A stretch of DNA of 64,000 bases from Ditylenchus dipsaci (taxonomy: Eukaryota; Nematoda; Chromadorea; Rhabditida; Anguinidae): NCBI GenBank assembly GCA_004194705.1, contig SADC01000068.1, positions 62,001-126,000 of the forward strand, written 5' to 3'. The notes under the pieces are model-generated. The model saw only the letters and a program-made list of their open reading frames with translations, searched no databases and was not told the origin of the DNA. Made by a program: the position numbers and the translations under genes. Position 1 is the first letter of the stretch. Every line of letters starts with the position of its first letter. Below are positions 45,124 to 56,935 of this stretch, piece by piece.

Positions 45124-47199
45124 TCAACGCTTCTCTCATAGTGCCATTGATAGGATGCAGCTTTGGTCGGACGCCCTTGGCACAAGCTTTGGTTTCATCT
45201 CAGTCTTCTTGGACAATGCAGGTTCTTTTCAGCTCAATCTTGTTAAGGACCACTCGCAGCTCTTCAGCACGTTCCACTCGCCTGAAAAAACATGAGAGTA
45301 ACCGGAAAAGGCCAACTTGGAAAGGAGATTTACTTTGCTAACTCTGAATACTGCTTGCGCTTTTCCTTCTCTACCCTCTAAAGGATGTTATAAATAATTT
45401 CACTACTCGAAGCTCAAAAATAGAGAATACCTGAGCCAAATAGCCATTAGATGAGCCTTCTTCAGCATCCACTTTCTCATCAGTACTGGCTGTGCAGCTA
45501 CAACACACTTTGCTAAATTTCCAATATACTTACAGAAGAATTCATGGGTTCAGTTATTACCATCTGACTCGGAATCAACAAAGACTATGCGCGAATTCTT
45601 GGACGTACCCACTTCGGAAAATGCAAAACACCTAAAAATAAAAAATCTTCAGAATACCTGAATCTCAATAAAACACGGGTATTCTAATACTGCTTCTGTC
45701 GTTTTTTTAAGGTTACACACGGGCAAAATTTTCAGTCTGATTATTTTTCCCCCGCCATTTTTTATCACTAATCAGACAAAGGTTATAATATCGCCTCTCA
45801 GCCTCTCTCACTCAAAAATGAGACATTAAACACTCTAGAAAGTAAAGAAAAGTTACTCTATTGACTGGTCAGCTGGGTAAAGTTCGTAGACAGCCTTTTT
45901 TGTCTTTGATTCTGTTCGGCTAACGAGTTAATGGTTTACTTCTCTTGCTTTGAAGAGCGTTCAGAGAAAGGGATACATTTGCAAGTAATTTTGACACCGA
46001 TTTTACGCTTTGTTTGTAACCTCAACCGTAATGAGGGTCTGTTACCGCTAGCATTTCTCTTGATATGTTCAAACCAAATCCTAATCCTTAAGATAGAGGT
46101 TATGGTAGAAATTAATGTCAAAAGGTGTTCGTAAATGTCTCCATCTACATTACTATTCCATTTAGAACAGAAAGAATTTATAGCCGAGGGTGTTACAAAG
46201 AACAAAAATACCGTATTTCCTCTAATAAGGCGGCCTGCTCTAAAAAGGCGGCCCGCTCTAATAAGGCGGCCTGTAAAAATTTTATTCATATTCAAAATTG
46301 TTTTAAATGCGCCGAATCCTAATTTTCATACTTTTGATTGAATTGGTCACATCCTAGTCTAAAATTTTTTATCATTCATTGTTATGATTGTTGTTATTAC
46401 CTCCTAGTTCAAAATTTGTTGTTAGAGAATTTAAATAAATTTTGATGAAGGATGTTTGAAATATAAGGCGGCCTGCTCCAATAAGGCGGCCGCTCTAATA
46501 AGGCGGCCTCCTGGAGGGAGGTTGAAAAGAAGGCGGCCGGCCGCCTTATTAGAGGAAATACGGTAGCTATCAGAATTGAGAAAAAGATGGTGCGAAGAAA
46601 AAAGCAAGTCGAAAATAAACGGAATATTTGAAACTCTGGATTTCCACAATTAATTTAACTGTCACTGTTTAGTGGGGCATATCAAATGTCTGCTTACTCT
46701 TCAGCTTCTCGATCTTCTAAAACAAATACACTGTCATTTAGATTTAAACAACAGCGAAAACTAGCCTTTAGTTCAACAGAAAGCTTGTGTCGCACATATT
46801 TCAGGTCCCGAACGTCTCCCAACAGCTTTTGAGTTTCCGTGTCTTCATCTGATAAGTCAACATCTCGGTGGATACCATCAAGCTAAAAAGTCATTTTTAG
46901 ACAGCTTTAAACAGCCAAGCACAAGAAATTGTTTAAAAACCAAAATAACATACTCCAACTTGGCTGCGAGTCATATGAAAATGGAATTCATCTGGATTTC
47001 TTTCTTCAGCCTTTCTGCGGAGATGCCTTAGTTTGTTGTTCTTCTCTTGGAAATCTCGAGCACGTGCAATCCAATGCTTCTTCTTCTCAATGCGCCCGTG
47101 AATTGTTTCGTTTCCTGGCTAAAAACATAAGTGTTAGAGCTGAATTCATAAAATAATGCGGTGAAAATACCATTTCGACTGACTAATTTATGGTTTCAC
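45124..47199 (-). CDS. UTP11: UTP11-like U3 snoRNP (small-subunit processome) protein
   Basis: Nucleolar factor for 18S rRNA processing. Exons: 47,199-47,171 (leader, ATG at 47,173), 47,118-46,954, 46,882-46,766, 46,716-46,698 (19 nt), 45,631-45,561, 45,497-45,431, 45,377-45,334 and 45,281-45,124. Family blocks: IEKKKHWIARARDFQEKNNK, LRRKAEERNPDEFHFHMTRS, LDGIHRDV...LKYVRHKLSVELK, KIEKLK, SRIVFVDSES, RVEKEKRKQYSELAKRVERAEEL and a C-terminal YQWHYER. At least four one-base slips (one in exon 5, three in the last exon) break it; the final one turns the expected basic end and stop at 45,124 out of frame. The intron after 46,766 has a GC donor as assembled. The N-terminus looks short. The leader is preceded by TTTTCAG, compatible with trans-splicing. 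Confidence 0.85.
46211..46563. mobile_element. CCGTATTTCC MITE in a UTP11 intron
   Basis: TA-flanked (46,209-46,210; 46,564-46,565) inverted element with ends CCGTATTTCCTCTAATAAGG and tandem TCTAATAAGGCGGCC units. Accounts for a third of the 1,066-nt intron. Confidence 0.8.
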
Positions 47200-47562
47200 C
47201 TGAAAAGGTAAAAATTAAACCAGAACTAATTGTTCTGGGTAAAATATCAGCTGACGATCAACTTAACGAACGACCCTAACCGAGGAATATTGGGGATCTC
47301 AGTTAATAAATGTCTATGATAAAAGATTGATAAACGTTCATTATTCTGTAAAAAAACAGGTAAATTTTATAAAACATTTATTTTTATAATAAGAACTTCA
47401 CTGATTTTCCCGCGCATTCAAACCAACATTTCGTTTTTCTGTGAACAGTCCATTTTTCTTACTGAAATTCGTCAACGGTGTTGGTATCCAGAGTGTTTTA
47501 TCATTCTTTAGAAACTATCTAACCAATGGTGTTATGTCAGGTTCCCAAAGTTGTTTTTTTAT
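47200..47562. other. Intergenic, no gene seen
   Basis: Presumed upstream region of the UTP11-like gene. No TATA box. An upstream outron-like stretch precedes the TTTTCAG at 47,200-47,206. Confidence 0.4.
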
Positions 47563-48770
47563 GGTTAATCATTTTTTCTGTAGCTCATTTACTTTTTTGT
47601 AGCAAAAATGTTTTTTTTGTGGAAAATTTATTTTGCAGCAAATTTACTTTTTTTTGTAGCAAATTTATTTTTTTCTGTAGTAAATTCACTCTTTTGTAGC
47701 AAATTCGATTTTCGTCTGTAGCACATATACTTGAGCTAGTGTGCTTATTTATTTATTCTAAATTCTCAAAACTTGTATTCTGAGTTTATGAAAGACTTGC
47801 ACTTCATAAAAGACAGGTGGATGAATTGCTGGCAAAGCCGCTGGTCTCTAGGTCTAATCTAACACACATCCCTGGCACTCTCTCGGCTGCTTCATTACTC
47901 AACAACCTCTGATTGATCAGTAATGGAATTGCGCAAGCTTACCAAATTTAATATCAATACAATGAATGATGATAATTCTTTCAACCTTAGCCACATTCGG
48001 ATACGGACAAGCGACCTAAGTCGGACAAGCGACCTAAATACGACCTCAGTCAAAAACGCCTTAACAGGGTAGTCTAATATATGTTAGGACGCACTCAAAC
48101 GTGTTCCATTAAGTACAATACATATATCCACTTGCAAAAATTAAGTCTCCTTTACTTTTGAAGTGCGTTTTACCCCTTTCTTAGCAGTTTAGGGCGCTTT
48201 GTCCTTTTTTTTCTAACTAGAACGTTTCGTCCCCTTTTCTCGATCTAGGGCGTTTTGTCACGTGCCGAGCAACATTATGCTCCACCATTTGAGAAGAGCA
48301 ACACTTCAGACCGTACATTTTGGATCTTAATGGGCTTTTTTTGTGAAGAAAAGAGTGTTGGCCGAAATAGCCGGTTACAAGTGGGATCTTCTGCCAACTG
48401 CCTATGATCTTTCAGGAATTTGCAATCTTTGGGTGCTGGACCAAACCCACAAATTCTCGGTTTGGTTTTCTCGAAACCCGGTTTTCGGTCTAAAAAGCCT
48501 AAAACCGGTACGCCTATTAAGTGTATCGACAGATAAATATTTCTGAAGTTTATAGAAATAAATAATCACACTAACTCAAGTATATGTGCTACAGACGAAA
48601 ATCGAATTTGCTACAAAAGAGTTAATTTGCTACAGAAAAAAAATAAATTTGCCACAAAAAAGTAAATGTGCTACAAAAAAAAGTAAATTTACCACAAAAT
48701 AAGCAAATTAGCTACAAAAAAAACATTTTTGCTACGAAAAAGTAAATTAGCTACAGAAAAATGATTAACC
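47563..48770. mobile_element. Inverted-repeat element with TTTGTAGCAAAT arms
   Basis: Ends GGTTAATCATTTTTTCTGTAGC and its complement. Arms of about 200 bp (47,563-47,765; 48,565-48,770) consist of tandem TTTGTAGCAAATTTA units. Interior about 800 bp with a copy of the TTTTGTCC motif seen at 4,795-5,622. No transposase. Confidence 0.75.
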
Positions 48771-49952
48771 TTTTTGATTGAAGCAAATGTTATTAAATTC
48801 AGCATTTTCCGGTAGAAGATACGTTAACCCTCTTTTGCCGGTTGGCCATATTTTGGCGAGTTATAAAAGTGATCCAAAACAAGACTAATTGGTCACTTTC
48901 AGACATTATTTTTCTTCCAGAAGATAGAGAAAAAGTTTGCAAACATTTTAGTGCCCAAACAATAGAAGATGAGATAAACGAAAAGTGCTAAAAATTTAAC
49001 CAAACTTGTATTTTTGGCGATTTCCTATGACGTGATTTTGTAACCTTTATTTTATTTAGTAAACCAATAATTTCATTTACACAATGCCTTTTACTTATGC
49101 AATTGGAGGGTACTATTCCTGCAAATAAATTTTATTTGCAAATTCTAAATATAAAAGCCATACTTTTGGAGCAATAATAATCGTGGCCATATTTTGGCCA
49201 ACCGGCTCAACGCAGTAATTAAAAAAAACTTAAAAAAAATATTATTTTTTGTCTATTTATCGCTTTTCTTACTGTTTTTATGGAGGATTTTTCTGTTGAT
49301 CACGACGTTACTTTTTTAGACAAAAATTAGTGTGAAAAATAATTAAGCCATAGTAAAAAAAAAGCATTAGGAGACGAATTTTTGAAAAGGTAGGCATTTC
49401 GCATGTTGGATGCGCAAAGTGTAGAATGCAGAGCTCAGTGACGTCCAAAAAGTGTAAAATAGCGCTCGAAATTGTATTTTTAATTATTTCGGTGATTTTA
49501 TTGGTATTATTCACAAAATTGTTTAAAAAAAATTCAAACACTTGCCCCTAAAATAGATCCAGTTTTTAAACTGGCGCCAAAGTATTTTTACCGCTTCGAG
49601 CCGGTTGGCCAAATTTTGGCCAATTTCTAATTCAATTTTTCTGGAATTTTTTTCCTGCATTCTTACTTTCTTCCCTGGTTCTTTATAAAATGCAAAATCT
49701 ATTAAAAAAGAGACATCCCTGAGACGCCGGCAAAAGAGGGTTAATAAAGGCACAAAAGTATATATTTTGACGAAAAACTCTTAGATTTCAGGTCCCAAAA
49801 GTATAGTACATTCTCGATAGTAGAGGGGTGGAATGAGGTCCCCGCCACGTTTTTATTGCTAGCACAAAAGGGTATAGGACATTTTTCCGCCGAAAATTTT
49901 CGGCGGTCATTGTTTTGGCTGTACTTTTTCTGTATTGAGAAAAAAATTCTGT
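48771..49952. other. Gene-less repeat region
   Basis: Contains GTTGGCCATATTTTGGC at 48,840 and related inverted copies near 49,200 and 49,600, suggesting a further degraded inverted element. No gene recognised. Confidence 0.4.
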
Positions 49953-49954
49953 TA

Positions 49955-50375
49955 CAGTCGAGTCCCGCTAACCCGGCACCCCTCAAGTTCGTTCCCGCCT
50001 TGGGTCCGACACTTTTTTTAACCCAATTTTCGAAGTATTTTTTCAAATGTGTTTTTACAGTCTGATCGCAAATATCGTGAGGATTCCGATTTTGCCGATC
50101 GTTTTTCAAAACCTAATATTTTGGCTCTAAAAGACCAAAACCCGCTAACCCGGCACCATATTTTAAAAAGGGTGCCGGGTTAGCGGGTTTTGGTCTTTAG
50201 AGCCAAAAATATTAGGTTTTTGAAAAACGATCGGCAAAATCGGAATCCTCACGATATTTGCGATCAGACTGTAAAAACACAATTGAAAAAATACTTCGAA
50301 AATTGGGTTAAAAAAAGTGTCGGACCCAAGGCGGGAACGAACTTGAGGGGGTGCCGGGTTAGCGGGACTCGACTG
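49955..50375. mobile_element. Tigger/pogo-like palindromic MITE (GCTAACCCGG type)
   Basis: TA-flanked (49,953-49,954; 50,376-50,377). Nearly the whole 421 bp is one inverted repeat with arms of about 200 bp. Ends CAGTCGAGTCCCGCTAACCC. Arms contain CAAGGCGGGAACGAACTTG. Confidence 0.85.
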
Positions 50376-51087
50376 TAGTACTGTTTTGTAGCTGAGATTC
50401 AGGCTTCAAATGAGCTATTAACAATCAACAAATGGATACAAAATTTGGATTAAAATACCCAGTTTGACATTGAGTCTGACACTCAAGCCGAAAAGTGTTC
50501 AACTCCCTTTTTTAGTGTCAGACTAGGCATTTTCATCCAAATTTTTGCAATCAGACGTAGATTGTCAATAGCTCATTTTGAAGCCCTGAATCTTAGCTAG
50601 AAAACGGTACTAATAGAATTCTTTCAATGTAGTACAGCCAAAAAATGACCACCAAAAAATGACCGGCGGAAAAATGTCCAAGTCCCGCAAAAAACCTTGA
50701 TTAAAGTAATTTGGAGATGTCTGTATTATATTTTGCTATTTTGTGCCTTTTGTTTATTTTTAATCTTTGTTATTTATGCGATTGTATCTGTGAATGATCT
50801 AGATTGGGCAGCCATCCAAATACTAACCATTTGTTCCACCAAACATCTGCTTTATAAAACACAGATAAATGTTCTCTCAAATATGCTCCAACAATTTTGA
50901 TATTTTCATTTGCAAATAGGCAATCATATTTTTCATAAATCTTATCTCTATGGTATTTTTTATAAGATTATAGAGCAAATCTGTGTTGTTCACAACATTA
51001 GTCATTCAAAACGTGTATCTGTTTTCAAATGTGACTGTTTTGACAGTACTTTTATGCTTTACACATTTCAGCTCTACTACTAGAAAT

Positions 51088-53056
51088 ATGCAGGTTGAAA
51101 TTGCCGATCTCCGTTGTGCCCTGGATAAGGCTGATGAAATCAAGGAGAAGGCCAATGAGGCTTACAAGCAGAAAGAGTTCAGGTTGGTCATTTTCTCAAA
51201 CCCTATTATTTTATGATTAACTATCTGAGTTAATTTTCAGTACGCCATGCGCCTTTACCACCAGGCTGTGTTGCAAATTAAAGGCTTTGTGTAAGACCTC
51301 AGTTTTATTTTTTCCAAAAGCTATTCGTCGATATTTTTAGTGAAAAGCCCAACATGGCAGCCATGCTTGGAAGCCCTGAGGAAGAGAAGCCAGTTGTCAA
51401 GTCAGATGCCCCCTGACTCCAGCTGAATTGTTGAAAAAGGAAGGCATCGAGTTGATAGCCAAGTGCTACAACAATCTTGCTGCCTGCATTTTGAATGGAC
51501 CAGTCCGTCAACAGCAGACTACCTTCGAGCGGTCACCTATTGCGACAAGGTTGGTACTTTTGATAGTAATTGTGTAAACTTGGCTAAACTATTTTTTCAA
51601 TAGGTTCTTGCGAGTGAGCCAGACAACCAAAAGGCTATATTCCGCAAAGGATGCGCCTACAAACTGGCCCAGAAGTACGAGAAGGCCATGGAGCAGTTCA
51701 AGCAGTGCCCTCAAAGTAAGTTTTCTTAATTCAAAACGGTAACTACGTATCACCTACGGTTAGCGTACATTTTTCGATACCTAATACGTCCATCCCCGTC
51801 TCAATTTGAAAAACGCGTTTGGCCAATTTTTTTGCAGTTCACTCATAGGCGAGTTATCACCCATTTTGTAGGTCATTTCGCTGGCCACTAACCGAGGTAG
51901 TGACTTGCTCAAAAGAGGAGACTTCTTCCTTGGGGATTATTTGAATTTTTTTAACATTTAAACATCTTATTGAACTAAGTCTAAGCAAGTTCTGCATAAC
52001 ACTAGTTAAATAATGTTGCTTTTATCATCACAAAGCCTTCACAATAAATAAATCATCTCAGTCAACTCATGTAATACCAATTCCTAAAGTTGTAGAGAAA
52101 AGTCTTTGAGTAAATCATATTATTCCGGAAATGCGGTTCATTCAAAGACATTTCTCTACAACTTTATAGATAAGTTGATAGCTCAATGGAAAGCACAGAT
52201 CCGGAACATACAAAATACTAAAAAAATCTAAAATTTTCTAGAAAAAAGCAGATATTGAAAATTTGAAGGGTAAACTATCAAAAGTTATAGGGTAAATGAC
52301 TTTATTTGATGGGACAAAATGGGGACACAACTTTGGTGATCTTGGAAATATTTTAGTTTTTCGAGACTTTGAGATGATAAAAAAACATTATTTGCTCAGT
52401 ATTAGTTAAAAAATAAGTTTGAATGTTCATCAGATTGGTCTGATCCTAGTTCATGCCGACTTTTGGTATATGCTTGCCCAAGGCAGAATTTTCCGCCGCC
52501 AATTCAAAAAATTCCTAGTCATCGATTTTATGTATCGATTTTTTAACTTGTTTTCTAACAAAATATACCTAACATGAAATTCTAGGCCACGTTTTTTTAG
52601 AAACCAAGCTAAAAAATCTGTATAGAATAGTTCAATGATTCGGAACATTTTTTGAATTGGCGGAGACATATTGTAAAACAAGTAAGCTTGCCTCTTGAAA
52701 ATAGGATATTACGATAGCACAGCCTTAGATTTTTGATTTTTTAGATTATAAACAATAATAAATGCGATTAGAATACTTGAAAGTAGTGCAATTGCAAGCA
52801 TATAATAAACTTCTAAAAGCTAAAATTGTTTTTACCAATTTTGAATGCGTCTTAGAAGCAGTTCGCATAAAACTTACAGACAAGTGATATCTTTTTTATA
52901 GACATCCAAGCCTCAGCCTTATTGGAGGAGTGCCGTTTGAAGGAGAAGGAGGAGGTGGGTTTGCTTCACATTATTTTACAACGGCTAACCTTTGTAATTT
53001 AGATAAGAAGAGGGACGCCCAACTGCGAGCCAGCTTTGCTAAGAAAGGTCTTTTCT
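51088..53056 (+). CDS. TTC9-family tetratricopeptide-repeat protein
   Basis: Cytoplasmic TPR protein related to TTC9/FKBP-associated TPR proteins, usually a chaperone-binding scaffold. Exons 51,088-51,182, 51,241-51,290, 51,341-51,549, 51,604-51,715, 52,902-52,954 and 53,003-53,056. Diagnostic blocks: IKEKANEAYKQKEF, YAMRLYHQAVLQIKGF, IAKCYNNLAACILNG, AVTYCDKVLASEPDNQKAIFRKGCAYKLAQKYEKAMEQFKQC, QASALLEECRLKEK and RDAQLRASFAKKGLF. One-base deletions are needed at the exon 2 start, at the C-run at 51,408-51,412, near 51,513 and probably at the exon 6 start. Four short introns are 48-58 nt and one is 1,186 nt. The start is supported by an upstream TTTCAG acceptor and the family N-terminus. The C-terminal end is not certain. 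Confidence 0.82.
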
Positions 53057-53779
53057 GTAAGTTTTTTTCTTAGGCATATTTTTTAAGGTTAATATCAATC
53101 AAAATTTTTAGAATTTGACACCGGATGTGTTTTCAAACATGCCTTGATCAGAATATTTTTTGGTATTTTTGTCATATTTGAACAGATCTCTTAGTTTATT
53201 TTGAATTGTGATTGTCTCGCTACTTCGTGCCTCGTATAAAATTTTATGTGTATGTGTGTTGTATGCCTTTTGAAGCAAATCTACAAATCCCTATTAATGT
53301 AAAATCGCAGACGCAAAATCCAGTCATGCAAAAAAGTCAGGAATGACTTTTTAAATTTTTTCCTATCCTTCCCCATGAAATCTTGCCGCAGATCTGAAAA
53401 AATATCAAAAAATAAATAAAGAAAATATAATAGATGAAAGACAGTTGCTGCATAGGAAAAAAAAGGGAAATTTTAAAGATAGGACTAGATGGCAGTTGGT
53501 TGGCCCAATTTATGAAAAAATGAGACAAGAAGGCGGACGGTCGGTCAAATGCACAGTTATTGACCCATTTTTAAAAATAACTGTGCTCCTAAATACCCAT
53601 TCACTTAAGTGCCCGGGTGTTAGACAATTAAGGCGCATTTTGTAAATTTTTGTAAATTGTGTTTAAACGACTCCTAAGTGACTTCTATGTGCTTAAAGGG
53701 GCATGCTCGTCGCCGATGGGAATATTTTGAAAGCGAAATTCAAGCGAGAATTAATTTGACGAAATTTCAGAAAAGTCGA

Positions 53780-53900
53780 GGAAAAACTTTACCTCGAGTG
53801 GGAATCGAACCGACGACCAACATTTGCAATCCGTCGCCGCTCGTAAAAGTCCAGTGCTCAAGCCCCCTACGCCCCGAAGGTGGCGCAGGGGCTTGAGAGT
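53780..53900 (-). other. tRNA-derived (SINE-like) repeat
   Basis: Minus-strand B box GGTTCGATTCC at 53,801-53,811 with a GTTGGTCGTC arm, followed by a GC-rich stem (CCCCTACGCCCCGAAGG). The adjoining repeat occurs at 8,690 and 57,525. Probably a SINE; a functional tRNA fold is not evident. Confidence 0.45.
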
Positions 53901-54588
53901 TAGAGATGCGCGCACAGACTTACCTTAAACATGATTCCGAGAAGTAGGCTTGATCATAAAATGCATATAGAGTCTATTTTTGCCACGGACCGAGTTGAAA
54001 AACATGGCAAGAGTCAAAGAATACAAACATTTACTTTTTTATTATTTTGCTATAAATTGGCCCCCTCATTCTGAATAATGTCCTTTTTCCTTAAAAAATT
54101 CAAAAGGCGTAAATTTGAATTTTGAAATTTTAAATTAAACTAAAAAAATTGTCGGGCTTTATCAATAAATCAAGGTTGATAAACATTAATATGAGGTTAT
54201 CTCCTATATATTTTAATTTTTCAATTTTTTTTAAAAATTTAAAGGAGGAAATGTGAAATGAATTCTGTGAAATGAAAAGCAATTTCAAACATTTTCGAAT
54301 TTGTGACCGTGCAGTGAATTTTCACTTGATTTCTCACTTTTTTCAAGTCACAGGTTCGATATCATCTGCCTGCATGTTTTATTTTTTTAGATTCTTGAAA
54401 AAATGGCGTTAAGTGAATTCATCAACACCGAATTCATCAACATCGAATTCATCAACACTAATTCATCAACACACGAATTCATCAACACATGAATTCATCA
54501 ACACACGAATTCATCAACAAAATTAAAGTTTATTTGTCTTGACACGAAGGCAAACATTTTTTCTTAACTAAAATGGGTTGAAAGGATA

Positions 54589-54746
54589 CCGTAAATCCTC
54601 TAATAAAGCCCCCCTCTCTAATAGAGCCCCCCCCCCCCTCGATTTTTGACTAGAGTTTCAGAGTTAGCACCATTTTTGATTGACAATTTCAAGATTTTTC
54701 AGGGATTGGAAAATAAAGCCCCGGGGCTCTATTAGAGGATTTACGG
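54589..54746. mobile_element. CCGTAAATCC MITE nested in an inverted-repeat arm
   Basis: TA at 54,587-54,588 and 54,747-54,748. Ends CCGTAAATCCTCTAATA. The interior shares AGAGTTAG...CCATTTTTGATTGACAATTTC with the 39,456 element. The right arm of the host repeat provides the uninserted sequence. Confidence 0.8.
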
Positions 54747-55606
54747 TAAGTGATCTTCAGGCTAGGTAGTACGGTACCGGTCGATTTTCCGCAGACCAAT
54801 TTTCCGCCGCCATAATCCAATTCCTGTTTTCACATCAGACTTTAGTCTATAAGTGCAAACCCAACCAAAGTCACGAACTAATACATGCAGCTTATCGGTC
54901 TAATTCACCTGGATTTAGAAAGGAATATCAAAGGTAATATAGGAGGGGAAAGAAATACTGAAACCACTTGGTGCCACCTGATCCACCCTCAATGGTCCAG
55001 ATTCACCCTCAGTGATCCTAATCCGTTTTAAATGGTCCAGATCCACTATCAATGGTTCAGATCCATCTTCAGTATTCTTGATTTACCTTCGATTCCCAGA
55101 ATATTTGATCTTCCATTTGGTGGGAATTTTTTCGAGTTCCAAAATCTGATTTTTTCAATAATTAGAACATTTTGAATAAAATTTGGTAATAGCAAAATGC
55201 TGGGTGGTACTTAGGTGGGGAGTATCCAGATGACGCCTAGGTGGTAGTACTAAATTGGTGGTCGTCAGGGGTAGTCGCAATTGTAGTAGATTTTGTATAA
55301 AAGAGCACTTCTAGGGACCGGACTAAGCTGTTATATCGGCACGCTTTTAAAGTTAGGCTTGACTGCATCTAGGTACTTTACAGTGGTTTGATCCACTTCC
55401 GAAAATGGTCTAATGGCTCGTTCACAAACTGCGACTTAGACTGAGACTGAAAGGTGTTCATATAGCCACAATAATCGAAGTCGAAGTCCGTGAATGAGCC
55501 TAATATTGCATCACTTGCTCACTACCACCAACACCGATATATTTACACCCCTAACCGATTCCTAAAAGATGCCGGGTTCACTATGCAGGGAAACGGTGAT
55601 ATTTTA

Positions 55607-56030
55607 CAGTCTAACCTCGATTTAACGACCCCACCTCAAGTTCGTTTTCACCTAGGGTCTGACACTTTTTTTAACCCTATTTTCGAAATATTTTAGCAAT
55701 TCTGTTTTGACAATCTGGTCGCAAATATCGTAAGGATTCCGATTTTACCGATTGTTTTTCAGAAACCTAATGTTTTTGCTTCTAAAAAAGCTAAACCTCG
55801 ATTTTACGACCCTCTAATTTTAAAATGGGAGTCGTTAAATCGAGGTTAAGCTTTTTTAGAAGTAAAAACATTAGGTTTTGAAAAACGATCGGTAAAATCG
55901 GAATCCTTAGGATATTTGCGACCAGATTGTCAAAACAGTGCTAAAATATTTCGAAAATAAGGTTAAAAAAGTGTCGGACCCTAGGTGGGAACGAACTTGA
56001 GGTGGGGGTCGTTAAATCGAGGTTTGACTG
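55607..56030. mobile_element. Tigger/pogo-like palindromic MITE (CGATTTAACGACC type)
   Basis: TA-flanked, 424 bp. Ends CAGTCTAACCTCGATTTAAC / inverted CAGTCAAACCTCGATTTAAC. Shares AAGTGTCGGACCCTAGGTGGG with sister elements. Confidence 0.85.
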
Positions 56031-56324
56031 TATATTCAACTCGCCAAAATCAATAAATAAAAAATGTATGTAGAAATTTTTAAAGATGAAAAACAACGAG
56101 AGTCACAAGTTACCGCGGGACAAATAAGAGAGGTCAAATGCGTGCCTAAATCCGTCCGTGCGACTTGAGTTTTGGCCACAACCCGAGACCAATGAACCAA
56201 AAAAACACTCCAAAACACTTGAAAATTAAACTTTTTATTGAAGAAGATAACCGGAAACAGTGTAAAGAAAAATACGTCTAACGCCTTAATTCTAAATTTT
56301 TCGACAACTTTCTTTGTTTCTCAT

Positions 56325-56935
56325 AGAATTCGGCGAGCCAGCCTAATGTCCGAGGGCAGGATAGTACTTCTCTTGGCATAAGGCGCAATCATATTTGCAT
56401 CCTCAAACAGCGCAGTTAGATAGCATTCAGCGACATCCTAGAAAGAATAGTTATCAATTAGACTTGTATGCATGCAAAGATCCCCTTCACCAAAAAATTG
56501 CCAAATAAAAACGCTCTAAATATCCAAGTAGCGCATTGGACATGTTAGATAATTAATATACCGGAAGAGAATACATTGCTTTCGGTTGAAAATGCACATC
56601 CAGAACATCTCCACCACAATGATTAGAACTAACCCCGAAAAAGAAGTGCGCGGAATCTGCAATCCAATATTCTTTCAAAGCCTCGAAAATTCCTGAGAAG
56701 TTTCTGACCCTGAAATTGTAGAATACTTTTGCCATGACAAAAATTGGACATACACAGTTTCTTCTCTTTCCTACTCTTGCTTGGTGTGGACAGGCTGCTT
56801 TGACGCTTCTTCAACAAAGGCTATGGAACAAACTGAGAGGCTAACTTCTTGGCCGTATTTTGTCTTACTGTAACTTGAGCATTCACCGATTCGACTTGAC
56901 CGTCCTGGTTCTCGGAACAGAAGAAGCTCTAAAAG
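56325..56935 (-). CDS. Divergent histone H3 (CENP-A-like) gene
   Basis: The last exon (56,438-56,325) reads [37 protein letters not shown], then L-stop. Together with the previous exon's [13 protein letters not shown] it aligns without gaps to the canonical H3 alpha-2/loop-2/alpha-3 region (about 50 residues, roughly 60% identical by eye). The intron is 56,562-56,439 (GTATAT...CTTTCTAG). Upstream sequence gives FEALKEYW, matching the ALREI start of the fold, after a possible short intron (GTGTATG...ACAATTTCAG near 56,749-56,705), and a basic Ser/Lys-rich tail ([12 protein letters not shown]). Loop 1/alpha 1 is poorly matched and frames slip, so this part is uncertain. Divergence and long basic tail suggest a centromeric H3 variant; a decayed H3 copy is the alternative. 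Confidence 0.65.

Noticed and set aside
47570..48770. Regular spaced repeats resembling a CRISPR array
   Set aside because: Units are degenerate, spacers are not unique and the arrays form inverted arms of a transposon; the genome is eukaryotic.
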